13,216 bases of DNA from an uncultured Allobaculum sp. (GTDB lineage Bacteria; Bacillota_I; Bacilli_A; Erysipelotrichales; Erysipelotrichaceae). Shown piece by piece: positions 7,031 through 13,216 of this stretch. The notes under the pieces are model-generated. The model was not told the DNA's origin, did not search any database, and saw only the letters and a program-made list of their open reading frames with translations. The stretch covers positions 1-13,216 of the forward strand of contig CAJTLE010000085.1 of assembly GCA_910577085.1 (NCBI GenBank), in the 5' to 3' direction. The translations under genes were made by a program, and so were the position numbers. Positions within the stretch are counted from its first letter, which is position 1. Each line of letters begins with the position of its first letter.

Positions 7031-7866
7031 GCATTCTTCTCCTTCTGACTGGCCTTGCGGTCAGCCTTACGAACCAGGGACATCAGCAGCATCATGATCA
7101 TGGCCATGATGACAGAAATTGCTGAACCAAAGTTCCATTCGCCGACGGTAATGAACTGGTTTTCAATGACGTTACCAATTAAGAACCATCCGCCGCCGCC
7201 TAACAGTTTCGGGATAAAGAAAGCTGAAATGGCAGGCAGGAACACCAGCGTAATCCCGGAAATGACACCCGGAATCGACAAAGGGAAAGTGACTCTCCAG
7301 AACGTCTGGAAGGGCGAAGCCCCCAGGTCACTGGCTGCTTCTTCCAGGGACGGATCCATCTTGGTCAGCGAAGAGTGAATCTGCAAAATCATATACGGCA
7401 GGTAGTTGTAGACCATACCGATCAGAACGGCTGCCTGGGTATAAAGGATTTCGGCATCTTTAATGCCAAACCAGCTCAGCACAATCGAAACAGGTCCGCC
7501 TTTGGACAGAATGCCAATCCACGCATAGGTGCGCACGAGCATATTGATCCACATTGGCAGGGTAATCGCCAGAACCATCAGATTCTGGGTCTTTTTGGAG
7601 CAGCGGCTGATCCAGTATGCGATGGGATAGCCAATCAGCAGACAGATTGCGGTGGTTTCAACCGCAATGGTCAGCGAACGCCACAAAATCAATAAGAAGT
7701 CCGGATCCGTAAAGAAGCGGATGTAATTGGCCAGTGTAAAACGAAACGTCGTAACTTCATTGCCAGGCTGAATGACCGAATAGAACACGATCAAAAGCAT
7801 TGGCAGCAGAAGCATGCAGGTTCCCCAGATCAGATAAGGAATTGCAAGGCGGCGCCAGGTCTTCAT
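7027..7866 (-). CDS. potB: Spermidine/putrescine ABC transporter permease
   Basis: A 279-residue integral membrane subunit with about six helices, the partner of the PotC half encoded next. The conserved EAA loop is at about 175-204 (EEAASDLGASPFQTFWRV then a Pro-Gly turn), as expected for binding-protein-dependent permeases. The N-terminal helix starts right after MKTWRRL, and the end is Lys-rich and cytoplasmic. Length is typical of PotB. It overlaps potA by 4 bases (7863-7866) and potCD by 4 bases (7027-7030), so translational coupling is likely. A GAGG-type RBS lies inside the end of potA. Confidence 0.95.
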   Translation of the reverse strand: MKTWRRLAIPYLIWGTCMLLLPMLLIVFYSVIQPGNEVTTFRFTLANYIRFFTDPDFLLILWRSLTIAVETTAICLLIGYPIAYWISRCSKKTQNLMVLAITLPMWINMLVRTYAWIGILSKGGPVSIVLSWFGIKDAEILYTQAAVLIGMVYNYLPYMILQIHSSLTKMDPSLEEAASDLGASPFQTFWRVTFPLSIPGVISGITLVFLPAISAFFIPKLLGGGGWFLIGNVIENQFITVGEWNFGSAISVIMAMIMMLLMSLVRKADRKASQKEKNA

Positions 7867-9452
7867 GAGATAAAGCCCTCTTTTTCCATGACATGGATAT
7901 CTTCAGGCTTGAAGTCCAGACCGACTTCCGCGCCTTCTTTGACATTGGCCGTCGTGTGAACTTTGAATTCACGACCAGTAGTCCAGAACGTAATCGGATA
8001 AATACCGGTTTCGATATTTTCCGGATCAAAGTCATAAGTAACTGTCAGATTAACGCTCTGATCTTCGTTATCGAGCTTCCAGCCCTGCGCGTTGGCCCAG
8101 GTTTTCAGATCGGTATCGAGCGCAATGGACTCTTCAATTTCATCTTTGGATTTAAAGAAGTCAAACGCGGACACACCCTCGTTTTTCTTCTGGTTGCGGA
8201 CAACCTGCTGATCGACAACCTGAATGGTCTTGGTAATCGACAGATTGTTCTGGGTCGTAAAGGTAATCGTATACGTACCGATCTTGTCTTCGAGGTTGGT
8301 TTCGACTTTTTCGATGGACAGCTGTTCATCGGTCTCATCATTCCAGGCCTGGGCATCGGCACGGGCAATCAGATCTTTTTCTTCGATTCCTTCCATATCT
8401 TCAACGTCCAGATAGAAGCTGTTACCGGAAATATGGATATGACCGTCATCGACCTGGTTGGCACTTTCTTCGGTGATATGCATATTGACCGTTACATGAG
8501 TACCCGGAACGGTTTCGACGATGACTTCGTTGAGCATACCTTTAAAGAGCACGCTTTCGACGGTTCCGTTCAGCTTGCCCTGGTTGTAAGGAACCAGGTT
8601 GATATCTTCCGGACGGATGACTACATCGACGGGTTCATTGGTCCGGAAGCCTTTATCGATGCATTCAAAATCCGTTTCATCAAAGCGGACAAGTTCATCT
8701 TTGACCATGGTGCCCGGAATAATATTAGATTCGCCAATAAAGCTGGCGACATAGGCGTTGGCCGGTTCATTGTAAATTTCGGTTGGCGAGCCGACCTGCT
8801 GAATTTCGCCCTCTTTCATGACGACGATCTTATCCGACATGGTCAGCGCTTCTTCCTGGTCATGCGTAACGAAAATAAAGGTAATGCCGACTTCCTGCTG
8901 AATCCGTTTCAGTTCATACTGCATTTCCTTGCGCAGCTTTAAATCCAGCGCGCCAAGTGGTTCATCCAGCAAAAGCACATTTGGTTCATTGACCAGGGCG
9001 CGCGCAATGGCGACACGCTGCTGCTGACCACCGGAAAGTTGGGTGATTTCCCGTTTTTCATAGCCTTCCAGACCGATCAGACGAAGCATACGCATGACCT
9101 TCTGCTCAATGATGTCATCAGAAACCTTCTTGAGTCGAAGGCCGAACGCGATGTTTTCATACACGTTCATATTTGGAAACAGTGCGTACTTCTGGAACAC
9201 TGTATTCAACTCACGTTTGTAAGGGGGAAGTTTGGTAATGTCCTTACCATCGACCAGGATTTCTCCTTCATCCTGGTCCAGAAAACCGCCCAGAATGCGA
9301 AGCAGAGTCGTCTTGCCGCAGCCTGAAGGCCCAAGCAGAGTGACAAACTCGTTTTCATAAATGTCCAGATCAATTCCTTTCAGAATAATCTGATCATCAA
9401 AGCTTTTCTGGATGTTGCGAAACTGAATCAGCTTCTTTTTTTCGTTTTCCAT
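7863..9452 (-). CDS. potA: Spermidine/putrescine ABC transporter ATPase with Ig-like insertion
   Basis: This is the cytoplasmic ATPase that powers PotB and PotCD. I chose the ATG at 9452 (529 residues) rather than the TTG two codons upstream, because AAAGGA lies seven bases before the ATG. Seen: Walker A GPSGCGKT (41-48), Q-loop Gln87, signature LSGGQQQR (139-146), Walker B VLLLDEP (159-165) and switch His197. The TOBE region begins around 240 (IRPEDI at 279-284). Typical PotA is about 350-370 residues. Here, after VTVNMH (about 325), some 170 residues intervene before KEGAEVGLDFKPEDIHV (505-521), which is the normal TOBE end. The insert has two similar units, each with AQ-W followed by an acidic turn and a G-Y-ITF-T strand, resembling bacterial Ig-like (Big_3/DUF5011-type) repeats. 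Function of the insert is unknown; the ATPase core looks fully active. Confidence 0.95.
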   Translation of the reverse strand: MENEKKKLIQFRNIQKSFDDQIILKGIDLDIYENEFVTLLGPSGCGKTTLLRILGGFLDQDEGEILVDGKDITKLPPYKRELNTVFQKYALFPNMNVYENIAFGLRLKKVSDDIIEQKVMRMLRLIGLEGYEKREITQLSGGQQQRVAIARALVNEPNVLLLDEPLGALDLKLRKEMQYELKRIQQEVGITFIFVTHDQEEALTMSDKIVVMKEGEIQQVGSPTEIYNEPANAYVASFIGESNIIPGTMVKDELVRFDETDFECIDKGFRTNEPVDVVIRPEDINLVPYNQGKLNGTVESVLFKGMLNEVIVETVPGTHVTVNMHITEESANQVDDGHIHISGNSFYLDVEDMEGIEEKDLIARADAQAWNDETDEQLSIEKVETNLEDKIGTYTITFTTQNNLSITKTIQVVDQQVVRNQKKNEGVSAFDFFKSKDEIEESIALDTDLKTWANAQGWKLDNEDQSVNLTVTYDFDPENIETGIYPITFWTTGREFKVHTTANVKEGAEVGLDFKPEDIHVMEKEGFIS

Positions 9453-9474
9453 CCTCAATTCCTTTCCAGAGCCT

Positions 9475-9492
9475 GCCGGCTAAAAAACCGGC
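9475..9492 (-). promoter_or_regulatory. Hairpin spanning the regulator stop codon
   Basis: GCCGG (9475-9479) pairs with CCGGC (9488-9492). On the minus transcript the loop holds U6 and the UAG stop of the XRE-cupin gene. The U-run is in the loop, not after the stem, so it is not a normal terminator. It could set the ratio of regulator to transporter or be an RNA processing site. Weak evidence. Confidence 0.3.
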
Positions 9493-10016
9493 GGCGTCGA
9501 AATCCACAGCAGTTGCGCATTGCTTTTGCCGGTATTGACGATCTGATGACTCAAAGAGCCATCCATATAAAACGTCTCACCCGCATGAACGGTTGCGCTC
9601 GTGCCGTTTTCAAATTCAATCCGGATCGTGCCGCGAAGCACATATCCGAATTCCTGACCATCGTGATTGGAAACTTTCATGGATCTGCCTTTGATGGGCA
9701 GCCGCAGCAGGATCGGTTCCATCTCGTTTTTCTGCGCATTGGGAACAATCCAGCTGATTGAATATTCATCCTGCTCGTCTTCAAAAAAATCGTCCTTGCC
9801 AAACACGATCCGCTCATCGCTTTCCTCCTGGAAAAACTCTGCCAGGCTGGTCCCGAGGGCTTCTAGAATGTTTTCGAGCGTCGTGATGGAGGGGGAAGTC
9901 AGATCTCGTTCGAGCTGAGAAAGAAAGCCTTTGGTCAGTTCACTGCGGCTGGCCAGCTCTTCCAGGGTCAGGCCGCTGGTTTTCCGCAGTTTCCGTATTT
10001 TTGCACCAATATCCAC
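9480..10016 (-). CDS. XRE-cupin transcriptional regulator, PuuR-like
   Basis: 178 residues: an N-terminal helix-turn-helix of the XRE type (about 5-62; recognition region around LTKGFLSQLERDLTSP) and a C-terminal cupin_2 barrel (about 115-173, with H118, E122 and H157 as candidate ligand or metal residues). This architecture is that of PuuR and related regulators of polyamine uptake or breakdown. Being 28 bp upstream of potA in the same orientation, it probably senses a polyamine or derivative and controls its own operon. The start is GTG at 10016, supported by GGAGGG four bases upstream; no ATG fits. The -10 box and a perfect palindrome lie just upstream. Ligand identity is inference; cupins of this class can also bind other small acids or amino acids. 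Confidence 0.88.
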   Translation of the reverse strand: MDIGAKIRKLRKTSGLTLEELASRSELTKGFLSQLERDLTSPSITTLENILEALGTSLAEFFQEESDERIVFGKDDFFEDEQDEYSISWIVPNAQKNEMEPILLRLPIKGRSMKVSNHDGQEFGYVLRGTIRIEFENGTSATVHAGETFYMDGSLSHQIVNTGKSNAQLLWISTPPVF

Positions 10017-10026
10017 AGGTCCCTCC

Positions 10027-10043
10027 GTTTAGTATCACTAAAC
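10027..10043. promoter_or_regulatory. Candidate operator of the XRE-cupin regulator
   Basis: GTTTAGTATCACTAAAC is a perfect inverted repeat (7-3-7) lying between the predicted -10 (10075-10080) and the RBS of the regulator gene. Position downstream of the promoter fits repression by roadblock and autoregulation. Confidence 0.65.
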
Positions 10044-10074
10044 AAACAATAATCTTTAAATAAACGCAATGCTT

Positions 10075-10102
10075 ATTATATCGATCGCGGCGTTTGTAGC
10101 AA
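10075..10102 (-). promoter_or_regulatory. Promoter of the regulator-pot operon
   Basis: On the minus strand TATAAT (10080-10075) is preceded after 16 bases by TTGCTA (10102-10097), a 4 of 6 match to the -35 consensus. The inferred start of transcription is near 10068, about 50 bases before the GTG start. Confidence 0.55.
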
Positions 10103-10407
10103 TTGAAAGGATGCAATTTGGCAAAGTTGTCCTTTCTGAGTCCTTCATTTCTTCAAAAGTGTGCTCTTTTTCCTTCAATGTGGAACATTTTATATTTGCC
10201 CGCAGCATCATCTGACTTGACATAAGCCTGAGAACTGCGGATTCCGGGGCGATTTCGATGCTGTATTCAAAGATTATTTTGGTATCCAAACCGGTTGACT
10301 GCCACTTTTGCGCTCTGAAAAACCGCCGCCCGCTTTCTTCTGCCCCTGCCTGAGACAAGGTGCGCGGATATACATTCCTTCTCTGCCTTTTTGGAACACC
10401 GCGATTG
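10103..10407. other. Intergenic stretch with no supported feature
   Basis: About 300 bp between the divergent pot promoter and the popT upstream region. An open frame on the minus strand (10056-10358, 100 codons) lacks an RBS, runs through the pot promoter and resembles no family. I see no RNA gene or repeat here. Confidence 0.5.
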
Positions 10408-10430
10408 TTACAGATCTGTAAAGTCTGTAA
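10408..10430. promoter_or_regulatory. Palindrome plus third half-site upstream of popT
   Basis: TTACAGATCTGTAA (10408-10421) is a perfect 14-bp palindrome, and a further CTGTAA follows at 10425-10430, nine bases after the previous one. It also lies in the 17-bp spacer between TTGTTA (10405-10410) and TAAATT (10428-10433), a possible weak promoter. It looks like a transcription factor site. It differs from the CopY/BlaI box (TACAnnTGTA) by having four central bases. Confidence 0.45.
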
Positions 10431-10508
10431 ATTTCATTGAATGTAAACGGATCCGATTCGTTCCAATCCATACCCGCCTGTAAAATGTGCCTTACAATGC
10501 GCCCTTCT

Positions 10509-10538
10509 TTCGCAATCCATCCGCAAATTTAGTAAAAT
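10509..10538 (+). promoter_or_regulatory. Candidate popT proximal promoter
   Basis: TTCGCA (10509-10514) and TAAAAT (10533-10538) are separated by 18 bp; each is a partial match to consensus. Transcription would start about 20 bases before the start codon, just upstream of the SD at 10550-10556. Confidence 0.35.
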
Positions 10539-10567
10539 GCCATTCATCTAAAGGAGACCTTCAATTC

Positions 10568-11428
10568 ATGAATAAATCATCTTTTCTGATGGATACGCTT
10601 CGGGGCATGGTCATCGGTATTGCCAATATCATCCCGGGAGTATCCGGCGGGACAATGATGGTCGCCATGGGCATTTATGATCAGCTCATCTACTCCATCA
10701 CCCACCTGTTTTCCGATTTCAAGAAATCAATCAAGTTTCTGATTCCGATCTTTGTCGGCATCCTGCTTGCGCTTGCGCTGCTTTCCAAACTGCTCGAATA
10801 CTGTCTGCTCCACTGGCCGATCGCAACCAACCTGGGCTTCTGTGGTCTGATTCTTGGTTCTCTGCCTGCTATTGCCAGACATGTTAAACATAAAGGCTTC
10901 TCAACTTCCATGGGCGTATGCTTTGTGGTCTTTTTCGCCCTGGTTGTCGGCGGCTCTCTGATTTCCGGTTCTTCGGCCGGCAATGTAACGCTCAATACCA
11001 GCTTCATGGGCCTTGTCATGTTGTTTATCGTTGGTGTCATCGCTGCGGCCACCATGGTCATCCCCGGTGTTTCCGGTTCGATGATGCTGATGTTAATGGG
11101 GTATTACGAACCCATCATCAATCTGGTCTCCGAAACCGTGGATTCCCTGATCCACTTCAACATGGCACAGTTTGGCCATTGCTTCTTACTGGCGGTGCCC
11201 TTTGGTCTTGGTGTGATTATCGGCATCTTTGCGATTGCCAAACTCATTGAATGGATTCTTGCCAAGTGGCGTCTGCAGACGTACTGGGCCATTCTCGGTC
11301 TGATTCTGGCTTCTCCCTTTGCCATTCTGATCCAGACCAACTGGGCCACTTTCTCGATATGGCAGCTGATCTTTGGCATTCTTGCCTGCCTGGCCGGTGG
11401 CTATGCCGCCAGCCGTCTGGCTGAATAA
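10568..11428 (+). CDS. popT: DUF368 undecaprenyl-phosphate translocase
   Basis: A 286-residue polytopic membrane protein. Two related signatures, NIIPGVSGGTMMVAMGIYD (20-38) and MVIPGVSGSMMLMLMGYYE (163-181), mark the repeated halves of DUF368. Members of this family (PopT) have been shown to recycle undecaprenyl phosphate across the cytoplasmic membrane for cell-wall synthesis, beside the DedA-type UptA. The ATG at 10568 is chosen over an upstream in-frame start at 10487 because AAAGGAG (10550-10556) precedes it and the hydrophobic part begins directly after; the earlier start would cover the promoter. It stands alone between divergent pot genes and its own terminator. The substrate is inferred from the family. 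Confidence 0.88.
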   Translation: MNKSSFLMDTLRGMVIGIANIIPGVSGGTMMVAMGIYDQLIYSITHLFSDFKKSIKFLIPIFVGILLALALLSKLLEYCLLHWPIATNLGFCGLILGSLPAIARHVKHKGFSTSMGVCFVVFFALVVGGSLISGSSAGNVTLNTSFMGLVMLFIVGVIAAATMVIPGVSGSMMLMLMGYYEPIINLVSETVDSLIHFNMAQFGHCFLLAVPFGLGVIIGIFAIAKLIEWILAKWRLQTYWAILGLILASPFAILIQTNWATFSIWQLIFGILACLAGGYAASRLAE

Positions 11429-11459
11429 GCTTCCATGCGCTCCAAACCGTTCTGAATTC

Positions 11460-11504
11460 AAGGGCTGTTCTTGTAGATCTTCATCTGCAAGGGCAGCCCT
11501 TTTT
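11460..11504 (+). terminator. Terminator of popT
   Basis: AAGGGCTG (11460-11467) pairs with CAGCCCTT (11494-11501), and the inner CTTGTAGAT/ATCTGCAAG extends the stem around a CTTC loop. TTTTT follows at 11500-11504. Confidence 0.88.
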
Positions 11505-11580
11505 GCGTGGATTTGCGATTCTCTGATCGGACAGTTCATCCCTCTGGCCGCATATATACCGGATAGATACCGGATCGAGA

Positions 11581-11613
11581 AAAGAAAAAGAGGCACCCGT
11601 ATGGGTGTCTCTT
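11581..11613 (-). terminator. Terminator of the cation efflux gene
   Basis: On the minus strand AGAG-A-CACCC (11613-11604) pairs with GGGTG-C-CTCT (11599-11590) with one mismatch and a short loop, followed by a T-rich run (11589-11581). It lies 57 bp after the stop codon. Confidence 0.82.
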
Positions 11614-11635
11614 GCAAGGTTTCTAACTATCTTTC

Positions 11636-11658
11636 TCTGCCTTGTTTTCTGGCAGAGC
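11636..11658 (-). other. Stem-loop between stop codon and terminator
   Basis: CTCTGCC (11636-11642) pairs perfectly with GGCAGAG (11652-11658), loop 9 bases. No U-run follows on the minus strand. It is probably part of a two-hairpin 3' end of the cation efflux mRNA. Confidence 0.5.
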
Positions 11659-11670
11659 TTTCGATTTCGA

Positions 11671-12843
11671 TTATGAGAATGGATGAACCAGACGCAGTTC
11701 AATTTTGTATTTTTCTGGCGAATCAAAGGTTTGGCGTATGGCTTCGGCAATTTCTTCAGCCGTCTTCTTTTCTTCGTAAGGAACGACCAGATCAAAGAAG
11801 ATATGCGTCCGTCTGGTCCGTTTTTCAATCCGGAAGTCCTGAATGGTCCAGCGGTCTCCCATTTTTGCAACACTGCTGGCCACTTTGTCTTCGAGCAGGT
11901 TGGTCTGAACATCATCGAGAATGACTGGATCGACATGGGTAACCAGTTCAATGTTCATGTCTTTATAAACCTTCCGCTCCAGCCGGTCGACTTCCGAGTG
12001 GACATCAATCAGGCCCAGTGTTCCATCGACTTCGACATGCGCAGTCGCATAGGTGTATTTTGGGCCATAGGAATGAACCGCAATATCATGCACATCGATG
12101 ACCATCGGGCTTTCCATGATCGTATCCACAATCTGGTTGACCTGATCAGCCGATGGGGCTTCACCAAGCAGAGTGTTGATGACATCTTTAAGCAGTCCCC
12201 AGGCGGAGAACAGGATGATCGCCGAAACGATGATACCGACAACGCCATCAAGATCGTAATGAATCAATGGCGAAACGAGCGTGGAAACCAGAACCAGCAA
12301 GGTTCCCAGCGTATCATTTCGGGAATCCAGCGCATTGGCCAGCAGCAGATCACTGTTGTACTCAATTCCATATTTATGGTTGTAAGAATACATATACAGC
12401 TTGACGCAGATCGATAAGATCAGCACCGCCACCGCTGCCCATTCAAAGTGAACGGGACTTGGGTGAATAATTTTTTCGATCGACTGTCTGAGCATTTCAA
12501 TGCCCAGATAGACAATGATCATGCCCATGAACAGAGCCGCAATGGTTTCGGTGCGCTCATGGCCGTATGGATGCTCTTTGTCCGCCGGCTTTTCGGCGAT
12601 TTTAAATGAAAGAATCGAAATGATATTGGACATGAAATCCGTCAGGTTGTTGATGGCATCCCCTTTAATGGCAACCGATCCAACCATATAACCGATTGAA
12701 TACTTGGAAACAAACAGGAAAAAGTTCAGGGCAATGCCCACATAGCCAAGCAGTTTGCACACCGCATACCGCAGGGCACTCGGATCCTTCTTCTTGTTGG
12801 TTTTTTTGTCCGTTATCAGCTTGCGAATCAGAAAGGAAATCAT
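11671..12843 (-). CDS. Cation diffusion facilitator, probable Mn(II)/divalent metal efflux
   Basis: A 390-residue CDF-family proton/metal antiporter: six helices (about 30-220), the family signature HPYGHERTE (91-99), a cytoplasmic ferredoxin-like domain (about 228-305) and a further 85-residue tail with a second similar alpha-beta pattern. The transport site is D62-x-x-x-N66 in TM2 and D173-x-x-x-D177 in TM5, with no His. Zn/Cd members usually have His/Asp, so an Asn/Asp set suggests Mn(II) or Fe(II). That is inference from family trends. The ATG at 12843 is chosen because GAGG lies nine bases upstream; the longer frame to 12924 would overlap the tRNA gene. The gene is divergent from tRNA-Ser and has its own terminator at 11581-11613. 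Confidence 0.88.
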   Translation of the reverse strand: MISFLIRKLITDKKTNKKKDPSALRYAVCKLLGYVGIALNFFLFVSKYSIGYMVGSVAIKGDAINNLTDFMSNIISILSFKIAEKPADKEHPYGHERTETIAALFMGMIIVYLGIEMLRQSIEKIIHPSPVHFEWAAVAVLILSICVKLYMYSYNHKYGIEYNSDLLLANALDSRNDTLGTLLVLVSTLVSPLIHYDLDGVVGIIVSAIILFSAWGLLKDVINTLLGEAPSADQVNQIVDTIMESPMVIDVHDIAVHSYGPKYTYATAHVEVDGTLGLIDVHSEVDRLERKVYKDMNIELVTHVDPVILDDVQTNLLEDKVASSVAKMGDRWTIQDFRIEKRTRRTHIFFDLVVPYEEKKTAEEIAEAIRQTFDSPEKYKIELRLVHPFS

Positions 12844-12902
12844 AGATTTCGACCTCATTTCTTTAAAATTACGATTTCTTGTGATAAAGTATTGAAACAC
12901 AC

Positions 12903-12991
12903 GGAGACGTATCGAAGTGGTCATAACGGGCCTGACTCGAAATCAGGTAGTCTTAACGGGCTCGTGGGTTCGAATCCCACCGTCTCCGCCA
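12903..12991 (+). tRNA. tRNA-Ser (anticodon CGA)
   Basis: Acceptor GGAGACG (12903-12909) pairs with CGTCTCC (12981-12987), then a G discriminator and encoded CCA (12989-12991). The anticodon stem CCTGA/TCAGG encloses the loop CTCGAAA, giving anticodon CGA, which reads UCG. A long variable arm follows, as expected for serine, and the T arm is GTGGG-TTCGAAT-CCCAC. The upstream promoter within 12844-12902 is AT-rich but I cannot assign it with confidence. Confidence 0.95.
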
Positions 12992-13003
12992 CTAGGAAAT
13001 TCA

Positions 13004-13026
13004 AGCCGGTCTGACCGGCTTTTTTT
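13004..13026 (+). terminator. Terminator of tRNA-Ser
   Basis: AGCCGGT (13004-13010) pairs with ACCGGCT (13014-13020), followed by a run of seven T (13020-13026). It begins 12 bases after the CCA end. Confidence 0.9.
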
Positions 13027-13054
13027 GTTGCCTTCTGTTGGGATTCAGATTGTC

Positions 13055-13070
13055 TGTTCCCCCAAGTGAA
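13055..13070 (+). other. Possible guide segment of an omega RNA
   Basis: In IscB systems a guide of about 16 bases, copied from the flanking DNA, precedes the RNA scaffold. If the scaffold begins at 13071, the guide would be TGTTCCCCCAAGTGAA. The exact boundary cannot be fixed by eye. Confidence 0.3.
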
Positions 13071-13216
13071 CCTCCCCACCCAAACGGATAACAAAGCAGC
13101 ATTGATTCAACAATCAATCCTGAATTGAAGTTCGTTTGGATGGGGCTTCGGGAGCTGAAACAGCCATGGTCGTACTGGATGGATCCAGTGCGGATATCTT
13201 CGGTTAAAAGACATCG
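13071..13216 (+). ncRNA. Start of an IscB-type omega (HEARO) RNA, cut by window edge
   Basis: The segment opens with a long hairpin, CCCCACCCAAACG (13074-13086) against CGTTTGGATGGGG (13133-13145) with one C.A mismatch; inside it ATTGATT/AATCAAT (13101-13107 with 13112-13118) forms a second stem. Further stems follow: GCTG/CAGC (13154-13157 with 13161-13164), ACTGG/CCAGT (13174-13178 with 13185-13189), and GAT-TCTT/AAGA-ATC (13193-13200 with 13208-13215). The first arms match the right end of the iscB element at 855-890. Order and density of stems fit a HEARO/omega RNA placed ahead of an iscB gene, expected beyond the edge. Assignment to the family is inference; it could also be a solo element end. 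Confidence 0.5.
13071..13216 (+). mobile_element. Left end of a second IscB-type element, partial
   Basis: CCTCCCCACCCAAAC (13071-13085) and TTTGGATGGGG (13135-13145) are identical to the arms at the left-hand element, in the same orientation judged by the position of the C.A mismatch. The element sits about 45 bp past the tRNA-Ser terminator, an intergenic site that disrupts nothing visible. The rest lies outside the window. Confidence 0.5.

Noticed and set aside
7893..8942. 349-codon open frame on the plus strand inside potA
   Set aside because: Antisense shadow of potA. The composition is Phe/Ile/Asp-rich as expected for the complement, and no start signal is seen.
9453..9458. TTG start for potA, two codons upstream
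   Set aside because: The ATG at 9452 has better SD spacing and a stronger start codon.
10056..10358. 100-codon open frame on the minus strand
   Set aside because: Runs over the pot promoter, has no RBS and resembles no known family.
12844..12924. Longer N-terminus of the cation efflux protein
   Set aside because: It would overlap tRNA-Ser and lacks an RBS; the ATG at 12843 has GAGG upstream and precedes the family-like region.
1..13216. CRISPR array
   Set aside because: No regularly spaced repeats found. The nuclease at the left edge is IscB rather than Cas9, and no cas genes are present.

Overview
The window looks like ordinary chromosome of a low-to-mid GC Gram-positive (Bacillota). Evidence: strong AGGAGG-type ribosome binding sites, short U-tailed terminators, a PotC-PotD fusion with no separate lipoprotein, a DUF368 (PopT) protein, and an XRE-cupin regulator in front of pot genes. 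An Erysipelotrichia- or Clostridia-like gut bacterium is a guess only. The chromosomal block is framed by pieces of two IscB-type (OMEGA, IS200/IS605-related) mobile elements.

Left edge (1-906): the 3' two-thirds of an iscB gene (RuvC-II, HNH, RuvC-III, C-terminal domain), whose last codons lie inside an imperfect hairpin. The element probably ends just before an ATGA at 907. Right edge (13071-13216): the same 15-base arm and matching 3' arm recur in the same orientation, opening a multi-hairpin segment that is best read as the start of another IscB guide RNA (omega/HEARO RNA) running off the window.

Copper block (minus, 1091-4453): a Cu(+)-exporting P1B ATPase, 1120 residues long, with one N-terminal metal-binding domain and a long C-terminal tail carrying two more. 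The last is a complete CopZ-like chaperone preceded by an in-frame ATG and a perfect Shine-Dalgarno, so the gene may also make free CopZ by internal initiation.

Polyamine block (minus, 10080 to 4838): XRE-cupin regulator, potA, potB and a potC-potD fusion, with 4-base overlaps between the transporter genes and one terminator. A perfect 17-bp palindrome between the likely -10 box and the regulator's RBS is a candidate autoregulatory operator. PotA is about 170 residues longer than usual: an insert in its TOBE region looks like two Ig-like repeats, which is odd for a cytoplasmic ATPase subunit.

Right block: a DUF368/PopT undecaprenyl-phosphate translocase (plus) with its own terminator, a cation diffusion facilitator (minus) with an Asn/Asp-rich metal site suggesting Mn(II) or a similar ion, and a divergent tRNA-Ser(CGA) with encoded CCA and a terminator. 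The strongest leads for something under-described are the copA/copZ nested gene, the PotA insert and the paired IscB element ends.
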